Translations under genes and position numbers: made by a program
Shown: piece by piece, positions 58,891-64,000 of the stretch
Layout of the letters: every line of letters begins with the position of its first letter
Numbering within the stretch: position 1 is the stretch's first letter
Notes under the pieces: model-generated
What the model was told of the DNA's origin: nothing
Seen by the model: only the letters and a program-made list of their open reading frames with translations
Database searches by the model: none
Assembly: GCA_023954415.1 (NCBI GenBank)
Contig: JAMLIB010000008.1
Span: 105,257 to 169,256, forward strand
From: Trueperaceae bacterium
GTDB lineage: Bacteria; Deinococcota; Deinococci; Deinococcales; Trueperaceae
DNA: 64,000 nt
Direction: 5' to 3'

Positions 58891-60078
58891 GTGAAGCTCG
58901 TGACGGCCGGCAACGACAACCGTTCCGTCCGGCGGGGTCCGTCGCGCCAGGAACGGCTCGACTGGCTCACGGCGTACCTCTTCATCCTCCCGGCCACGCT
59001 GCTCATCGCCGTCTTCGGGCTCTTCCCGATCGGTTACTCCGTCTACATGAGCCTGCACAACTGGCGCGTGCGCAAGGGCGATTTCATCGGCCTGCGCAAC
59101 TACGAGGCCACCCTCGGCGACTGGTGGGGCGCGCTCGCCTTCTTCGGCGGGATCGTGCTCATCATCGTCGCGCACTGGCTGTGGACGGACGCGTTCAAGG
59201 GGGAGCGCGCCAGGGCGCCGCAGGCCGCCAGGATCGTGGGCGCGGTGGTGCTGCTCGGCGCGGGGGTGTTCATGGCGCTCGGCTGGCGCCTCATGATGGA
59301 CGCGGGCAGCAAGGTCTACCTGAAGGGCCTCGTGCGCACCGTGTACTACGGCTTCGGCTCCGTACCCATCCAGATCGTCCTCGCGCTGGTCCTCGCCACC
59401 CTCCTGTTCCAGCGCATCCGGGGCCAGGAGCTCTTCCGCATGATCTACTTCCTGCCGTACATCACGCCGTCCGTTGCGGGCGCCGCCATCTTCCGCAGCC
59501 TGTTCAGCCCGCGCGAGGAGCGCCTGGCCAACCAGATCCTCGACTGGTTCGGCATCGCGCCGCAGCGGTGGCTGTTCGAGACGAAGCCCGTGACGCAGCT
59601 CCTGTTCGGCAACCTCTTCCCCAACGCCGACTGGAGCGGCTTCTGGGCGGGTCCGTCGCTCGCCCTCGTCACCATCATCATCTTCGGCATCTGGACCTTC
59701 GTCGGCTACAACGCGGTGATCTTCCTGGCCGGCCTCGGCGGCATCTCCAAGGAGCTCTACGACGCCGCGGCCATCGACGGCGCGAACCGCGTGCAGCAGT
59801 TCCGCTTCATCACCGTGCCGCTCCTCTCGCCCGTGACCTTCTACCTGACGGTGCTCGGGTTCATCGGCACGTTCCAGGCGTTCACGCACGTCTACGTCAT
59901 GCGCGAGCGCGCCACGCGCGACGCCGTCGATACGGCCAGCATCGTCATCTTCGACACCTTCTACAAGAACAACAACTTCAGCTTGGCCGCTGCCCAGTCC
60001 GTGATCCTGTTCGTGATCATCCTGCTGCTCACCCTGCTGCAGAACCGGCTGTTCGGCAGGAGGGCGCTGGGTGGCTGA
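58891..60078 (+). CDS. sugar ABC transporter permease (MalF/UgpA type)
   Basis: The 395-residue protein has the MalF-type layout with an extra pair of helices and a ~60-residue loop between helices 1 and 2 (GALAFFGGIVLIIVAHWLW). The EAA coupling motif is ELYDAAAIDGANRVQQF followed by PLLSP. It forms a heterodimer with the next permease to import a carbohydrate (CUT1 class). The ATPase is not in the window and is probably a shared MsmX-type subunit. Confidence 0.92.
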   Translation: MKLVTAGNDNRSVRRGPSRQERLDWLTAYLFILPATLLIAVFGLFPIGYSVYMSLHNWRVRKGDFIGLRNYEATLGDWWGALAFFGGIVLIIVAHWLWTDAFKGERARAPQAARIVGAVVLLGAGVFMALGWRLMMDAGSKVYLKGLVRTVYYGFGSVPIQIVLALVLATLLFQRIRGQELFRMIYFLPYITPSVAGAAIFRSLFSPREERLANQILDWFGIAPQRWLFETKPVTQLLFGNLFPNADWSGFWAGPSLALVTIIIFGIWTFVGYNAVIFLAGLGGISKELYDAAAIDGANRVQQFRFITVPLLSPVTFYLTVLGFIGTFQAFTHVYVMRERATRDAVDTASIVIFDTFYKNNNFSLAAAQSVILFVIILLLTLLQNRLFGRRALGG

Positions 60079-61003
60079 GCGTCGGAAGGGCCGCAAGGGC
60101 GAGGCCGCGCCCGCCACCCAGGTGATCGGCGGGGTCGAGCGCGTCGTGCGGCCCACCAGCTTGCGGCAGCCCTACCACTTCGAGCTCTCGCACATCCCCA
60201 TCTACTTCCTGCTCGTAGTGGGGGCGGTCATCAGCATCACACCCTTCTTCTACATGGTCTCGACATCGCTGATGACGCTCGGGGAGACCATCAACCGCGT
60301 TCTCCTGCCGGCCGCGCCGCAATGGGTCAACTACGAGGTGGCGTGGAGCGAGTCCAACTTCGCGCTCTACTTCCGCAACAGCGTGATCATCACCGCCATC
60401 GTGATCCTCGGCGTGCTGGTCACGTGCACCCTCGCCGGCTACGCCTTCGCGCGCATCCGCTTCCCCGGCCGCGAGCTGATCTTCACGGTGCTGCTCGCCA
60501 CGCTGATGATCCCCGGCACCGTCACGTTCATCCCCAACCTGCTCCTGATCAGGGGCCAGATCGTCCCTTGGGGCTCGTGGATGAACTCGCTGCCGGCCCT
60601 CACGGTGCCGTTCATGGCGACGGCGTTCACCATCTTCCTGCTGAGGCAGTTCTTCGTCGGCATCCCGGGCGAGCTCTACGACGCCGCCAGGATCGACGGT
60701 GCGGGCCACCTGCGCTTCCTGACCGCCGTCGTCATCCCGATGAGCAAGCCCGTCATGATGACGGCCACGCTCCTGACGTTCGTCTCGACCTGGAACGAGT
60801 TCTTGTGGCCGCTGCTCGTCACGACGACCCCCAGGTGGCGCCCCCTCGGCGTCGGCCTGTACACCTTCATCTCCGAGGCCGGCCCGGAGACGCAGCTCCT
60901 GATGGCCGGCACCGTCATCACCGTCATCCCCGTCCTCGTGGTCTACTTCTTCACCCAGAAGCAGTTCACGGAAGGCATCGCCACCTCCGGGCTCAAGGGG
61001 TGA
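60071..61003 (+). CDS. sugar ABC transporter permease (MalG/UgpE type)
   Basis: The 310-residue protein has six transmembrane helices and the EAA motif ELYDAARIDGAGHLRF followed by PMSKP. A basic/Ala-rich N-terminal ~40 residues precede helix 1. The GTG start overlaps the previous gene by 8 nt. Confidence 0.93.
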   Translation: MAERRKGRKGEAAPATQVIGGVERVVRPTSLRQPYHFELSHIPIYFLLVVGAVISITPFFYMVSTSLMTLGETINRVLLPAAPQWVNYEVAWSESNFALYFRNSVIITAIVILGVLVTCTLAGYAFARIRFPGRELIFTVLLATLMIPGTVTFIPNLLLIRGQIVPWGSWMNSLPALTVPFMATAFTIFLLRQFFVGIPGELYDAARIDGAGHLRFLTAVVIPMSKPVMMTATLLTFVSTWNEFLWPLLVTTTPRWRPLGVGLYTFISEAGPETQLLMAGTVITVIPVLVVYFFTQKQFTEGIATSGLKG

Positions 61004-61087
61004 GGCTCACGGCCGCCGCGCAGGCATCCGCTGCCCGCCGGCGCAGACCACGGAGTAACACCTGGCCGGGGCCGCCTCGAGCTCTCG

Positions 61088-61171
61088 AATGGTGAAGCTT
61101 ACGTGACCATGACCGTCCTCGGTAATGGTGACGGCACCGGGCCGGCGCGCTACGCTTGATGACGTAGCGCG
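61088..61171 (+). promoter_or_regulatory. promoter and operator-like repeats before the sugar-binding protein gene
   Basis: GTGACG (61128-61133) and TACGCT (61151-61156) are 17 bp apart and could form a dedicated promoter. An imperfect inverted repeat (GTGACCATGACC at 61103-61114 and GGTAATGGTGAC at 61121-61132, 10 of 12 pairs) overlaps the -35. A further AATGGTGA lies at 61088-61095. A 9-bp hairpin (CGCGCTACG 61146-61154, CGTAGCGCG 61163-61171) overlaps the -10. These suggest sugar-dependent repression and higher expression of the binding protein. Confidence 0.5.
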
Positions 61172-61203
61172 GGTCTGCTGCCCGCCGTCGAAAGGAGTCG
61201 TGC

Positions 61204-62553
61204 ATGAGAAGAGTCACGCCACTACTGGGGGTCCTGTTAGCGTTGATGCTCGCTGTCCCGGCGTTCGCGCAGGACTGGGACGACGTCGACCCGAGCGGCC
61301 AGACCGTCACGTTCTGGCACCAGCACACGCGCGAGCGGGAGACGGCCCTCCAGGAGATCGTCGCGGAGTTCAACGCCACCAACCCTTACGGCATCACGGT
61401 CGTCGCCGAGTACCAGGGCGGCTACAACGACATCTACCAGAAGATGGTGGCGCTGCTCGGCACGTCCGACACGCCCAACATCGTCGTCGCGTACCAGAAC
61501 CAGGCCGCCACGTACGAGCTCGTCGACGGGCTCGTCGACATGAACCCCCTCGTCGACTCGGCGAAGTGGGGCATCTCGGCCGAGGACCAGGCCGACTTCT
61601 TCCCCGGCTTCTGGAGCTCCGACGTCTTCCCGAGCTTCGGCGGCAAGCGCCTCGGCCTCGCCCCCAACCGCTCCATGGAAGTGCTGTACTACAACGCCGA
61701 CTGGCTCAAGGAGCTCCGTAGCGCCGGTCTGATCGACTTCGACGGCCCGCCCACCACGCCCGAGCAGTTCGAGGCCGCGGCCTGCGCCGCTTCGCAGACG
61801 CCGTTCTCTGGCGCCACCGTCTCGGGCACGCCGTTCGGCTACGAGCTCTCCATCGATGCGAGCCGCTTCGCCTCCTTCACCTTCGCCTTCGGCGGCAACG
61901 TGTACGACGCGGCCGAGAACCGCTACACGCTCGACTCCGACGCGGCCGTCGCAGCCATGACCTGGATCCAGGGCATGTTCGAGAAGGGCTGCGCCACCAT
62001 GGTCAGCGAGGCGTACGGCGACCAGACCGACTTCGGCAACGGCCGCCTGCTCTTCGCCGTCTCCTCCAGCTCGGGCCTGCCGTTCTACCAGACGGCCATC
62101 GACTCGGGCGCCGGCTTCGACTGGAACGTCGCCGCCATCCCCCACACCACGGCCGAGCCCGTCATGAACATCTACGGCGCCTCCGTGAGCCTGCCCGCCG
62201 GGCACAGCGCCGAGTCCACCCTCGCCGCCTGGCTGTTCCTCAAGTACTACACGGGCACGGAAGCCCAGACCGAGTGGGCCATCGCGAGCCAGTACTTCCC
62301 CGTCCGCCAGAGCGTGGCCGCGGGCCTCGGCGAGTTCTTCGACTCGCTGCCCCCTTTCAAGAGCGCCTTCGAGCTCCTGCCGTACGGCATCGCCGAGCCC
62401 AACGTGCCCGGCTACGACCCGGTGCGCGAGAGCATCAACTCCGCGATGGCGGCCATCACCGACGGTGACGACGTCACCGAAGCGTTGCAGCTCCTCAACG
62501 GCGAGGCGAACCTGATCCTCGACGACCAGCTCTCTCAGCTCCCCACGAACTGA
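61204..62553 (+). CDS. sugar ABC transporter substrate-binding protein
   Basis: The 449-residue periplasmic protein has a cleavable signal peptide (LLALMLAVPAFAQ) without lipobox Cys and a CUT1-type (UgpB/MalE) binding fold with VTFWHQHTRERETALQEIV and the hinge PNRSMEVLYYNADWLKE. The solute is probably an oligosaccharide or glycerol-phosphate diester. AAGGAG lies 6 nt before the ATG. It follows the two permeases after a 200-bp spacer with its own promoter. Confidence 0.93.
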   Translation: MRRVTPLLGVLLALMLAVPAFAQDWDDVDPSGQTVTFWHQHTRERETALQEIVAEFNATNPYGITVVAEYQGGYNDIYQKMVALLGTSDTPNIVVAYQNQAATYELVDGLVDMNPLVDSAKWGISAEDQADFFPGFWSSDVFPSFGGKRLGLAPNRSMEVLYYNADWLKELRSAGLIDFDGPPTTPEQFEAAACAASQTPFSGATVSGTPFGYELSIDASRFASFTFAFGGNVYDAAENRYTLDSDAAVAAMTWIQGMFEKGCATMVSEAYGDQTDFGNGRLLFAVSSSSGLPFYQTAIDSGAGFDWNVAAIPHTTAEPVMNIYGASVSLPAGHSAESTLAAWLFLKYYTGTEAQTEWAIASQYFPVRQSVAAGLGEFFDSLPPFKSAFELLPYGIAEPNVPGYDPVRESINSAMAAITDGDDVTEALQLLNGEANLILDDQLSQLPTN

Positions 62554-62587
62554 GCCGGGTTCCGGCCCTCAGGGGCTAGGCCCAATG

Positions 62588-62624
62588 GTGGGCGGCGCGA
62601 CGGTCGCGCCGCCCACTCCTTTGT
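62588..62624 (+). terminator. intrinsic terminator after the sugar-binding protein gene
   Basis: GTGGGCGGCGCGA (62588-62600) and TCGCGCCGCCCAC (62604-62616) form a perfect 13-bp stem with a 3-nt loop, followed by TCCTTTGT. It is the clearest terminator in the window. Confidence 0.8.
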
Positions 62625-62645
62625 GAGCCGCGCGCCGAAGTGGCG

Positions 62646-62651
62646 TAGCCT
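62646..62651 (+). promoter_or_regulatory. -10 box (TAGCCT) of hemW
   Basis: TAGCCT ends 6 nt before the GTG at 62658, the leaderless geometry. Confidence 0.45.
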
Positions 62652-62657
62652 TGGCTC

Positions 62658-63791
62658 GTGGCCGCGCCAGCCCTCTACGTGCACGTCCCGTTCTGCCCGA
62701 GCATCTGCCCGTACTGCGACTTCCACAAGATGCTGCGCAATGAGGGGCTGGTGGCCCGCTACGTCGAGCGCCTCGAGGCGGAGGCCGCCGCCGTCGCGGC
62801 CGCCTTCCCCGAGAGCCCGGAGACCGTCTACCTGGGCGGCGGCACGCCGTCACACCTCACCGACGCCGAGCTGACGCGCGTGTTCGCGGCGCTGCGCCGC
62901 GGCTGGGGCGCCGGCGCCGGCCGGGCGGAGACGACGCTCGAGGCCGACCCCCTAACGTTCGGCGAGGCGCGCCTCGCCGCCTTCCGCGAGCTGGGCGTCA
63001 CGCGCCTCTCGATCGGCCTGCAGTCGGCGGACGACGCCACGTTGCGCTACCTCGGCCGCGTTCACGACGCCGCGGCGGGGCTCGAGGCCGTCGCGCTCGC
63101 CCTGAAGGCGGGCCTCCGGCCGAACGTCGACGTCATCATGGCCGTGCCAGGCCAGGACCTCGCGGCGGACCTCCGCCGGGTGGCCGACCTCGGCGCGCGC
63201 CACGTCAGCGTGTACAGCCTGACGGTCGAGCCGGGCACGCCGTTCGCGCGCCGCGGCGTCAGGATCGACCCGGATGCGGACGCGGACGCCTTCGAGCTGG
63301 CCGGCGACGTCCTGGCCGAGTACGGCCTCCGGCGCTACGAGGTGAGCAACTTCGCCGCCCCCGGCGAGGAGTCACTGCACAACCTGACCTACTGGCGCGG
63401 CGAACCGTACCTGGGCATAGGACCGTCGGCGTCCGCGTACCTGCCGGTAGGCGGCGAGTTCGGCACCCGCTACAAGAACCCGCCCATCAAGGCGTGGCTC
63501 GCGGGCGAGGCGCCGGAAGCCGAGACGCTGAGCGCGGACGACTACCTGCTGGAGCGCCTGCTGACGGGCCTGCGCACCCGCGCTGGCGTCGACCTCGCAC
63601 CGCTCGAGGGCCGGCTGGGCACCAAGCTGGCCGACGTGGCCCCGGCCTGGCTGCGCGACGTGACGCGCCACGGCTTGCTGGAACTGGCCGGCGGCCGCCT
63701 ACGCGCCACCCCGGCCGGGCTGGAACGCCTGGACGGGGTCCTGAGGGCCTTCGTGAACAGCAGGACGCCGCTAGGCTCAACACCAAGCTGA
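62658..63791 (+). CDS. hemW: radical SAM heme chaperone HemW-like protein
   Basis: The 377-residue protein has the radical SAM motif CPSICPYC (about residues 13-20) and the HemW-type HNLTYW motif near residue 236, which separates heme chaperones from coproporphyrinogen dehydrogenase HemN. A C-terminal HemN_C-like region ends the protein. It would deliver heme to respiratory enzymes. It is the last gene before the contig end. Confidence 0.9.
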   Translation: MAAPALYVHVPFCPSICPYCDFHKMLRNEGLVARYVERLEAEAAAVAAAFPESPETVYLGGGTPSHLTDAELTRVFAALRRGWGAGAGRAETTLEADPLTFGEARLAAFRELGVTRLSIGLQSADDATLRYLGRVHDAAAGLEAVALALKAGLRPNVDVIMAVPGQDLAADLRRVADLGARHVSVYSLTVEPGTPFARRGVRIDPDADADAFELAGDVLAEYGLRRYEVSNFAAPGEESLHNLTYWRGEPYLGIGPSASAYLPVGGEFGTRYKNPPIKAWLAGEAPEAETLSADDYLLERLLTGLRTRAGVDLAPLEGRLGTKLADVAPAWLRDVTRHGLLELAGGRLRATPAGLERLDGVLRAFVNSRTPLGSTPS

Positions 63792-63800
63792 GGAGTCAGG

Positions 63801-63884
63801 CCACTAGCCTCGCGCACAAACCATCCTCGACGAGGACTGACGTTCGCATCCGCGGCCGCCCACTAGCCTCGCGCGCACAAGCCA
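63801..63884. repeat. two ~23-25-bp direct repeats near the contig end
   Basis: CCACTAGCCTCGCGC followed by ACAA and CCA occurs at 63801-63823 and again, with a 2-nt insertion, at 63860-63884. The units are 59 bp apart. A repeat of this kind may have stopped the assembly. Confidence 0.6.
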
Positions 63885-63926
63885 CCGGCCCCCATACCTC
63901 TGCCAAGGACGAGTGAGTCGAGTAGC

Positions 63927-64000
63927 GGGGGGGGGGGGGGGGGGGGGGGGGGCGGGGGGGCCCCGCCCCCCCCCCCCCGGGGGGGGGGGGGGGGGGGGGG
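63927..64000. other. G/C homopolymer tail, probable sequencing or assembly artefact
   Basis: The last ~74 bases are runs of G and C only, arranged as G-run, C-run, G-run. This resembles no-signal poly-G reads and their reverse complement from two-colour sequencing rather than genomic DNA. Confidence 0.85.

Noticed and set aside
63927..64000. G-quadruplex or telomere-like end
   Set aside because: Pure G and C runs in mirror order at the contig edge fit a sequencing artefact better than biology.

Overview
This is a GC-rich window (roughly 70% by eye, with third codon positions almost always G or C). It looks like a chromosomal contig from a bacterium of the Deinococcota, most plausibly a Truepera-like lineage. 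The reasons are the housekeeping gene content, the frequent GTG starts, and a striking number of genes whose -10 box (TAnnnT) sits 6-9 nt before the start codon, which implies leaderless mRNAs as described for Deinococcus. The phylum is an inference from style and content; no rRNA or tRNA gene is present to settle it. The last ~74 bases are G/C homopolymer and look like an assembly or sequencing artefact.

Layout. 1-7.0 kb: end of a membrane protein, an MFS transporter, then alaS - HAD phosphatase - ruvX - mltG (translation, recombination, cell wall). 7.1-10.0 kb (minus): a three-gene module of a membrane SPFH protein, a secreted alpha/beta hydrolase and a ribbon-helix-helix regulator, preceded by a tandem 13-bp operator. 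10.1-13.1 kb: dcd, then (minus) a small secreted protein and a two-component system. 13.3-20.9 kb: a TPR/CPBP-like membrane fusion, truB, ald, (minus) an FMN-type protein with ruvA, and a natAB exporter. 21-25.8 kb (minus): two BMP-type ABC permeases, one abnormally large, and malQ. 25.9-28.9 kb (minus): vapBC with a clear operator, and MoxR-DUF58. 29-36 kb: a GNAT enzyme, uvrC, and a 2-oxo acid dehydrogenase E1alpha-E1beta-E2 operon. 36.4-41.9 kb: citrate synthase, purA with a hydrolase, a PuuD-like amidotransferase, a free-Met sulfoxide reductase and a VOC protein. 42.0-45.3 kb: DinB, then a tyrosine operon (DAHP synthase and prephenate dehydrogenase) preceded by a strong promoter and a short Tyr-rich leader peptide. 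45.7-53.1 kb (minus): thiolase, mreD-mrdA-minC and ftsK. 53.3-58.8 kb: a GAF/GGDEF diguanylate cyclase, an AI-2E-type permease, a degenerate M23 protein and a THUMP methyltransferase. 58.9-63.8 kb: a sugar ABC importer (two permeases and a binding protein) and hemW.

How it fits together. Cell-envelope growth and division genes (mltG, mreD, mrdA, minC, ftsK, M23) are spread between central metabolism (ald, gltA, oxo-acid dehydrogenase, thiolase), amino acid biosynthesis (Tyr branch), carbohydrate uptake and use (ABC importer, malQ), and DNA repair (ruvA, ruvX, uvrC). The most novel-looking element is the Tyr-codon leader upstream of aroF-tyrA, which suggests translation-coupled attenuation. 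Next come the AT-rich mosaic patch inside dcd and the tandem operator of the SPFH/hydrolase/RHH module. No CRISPR array, insertion sequence or prophage was seen.
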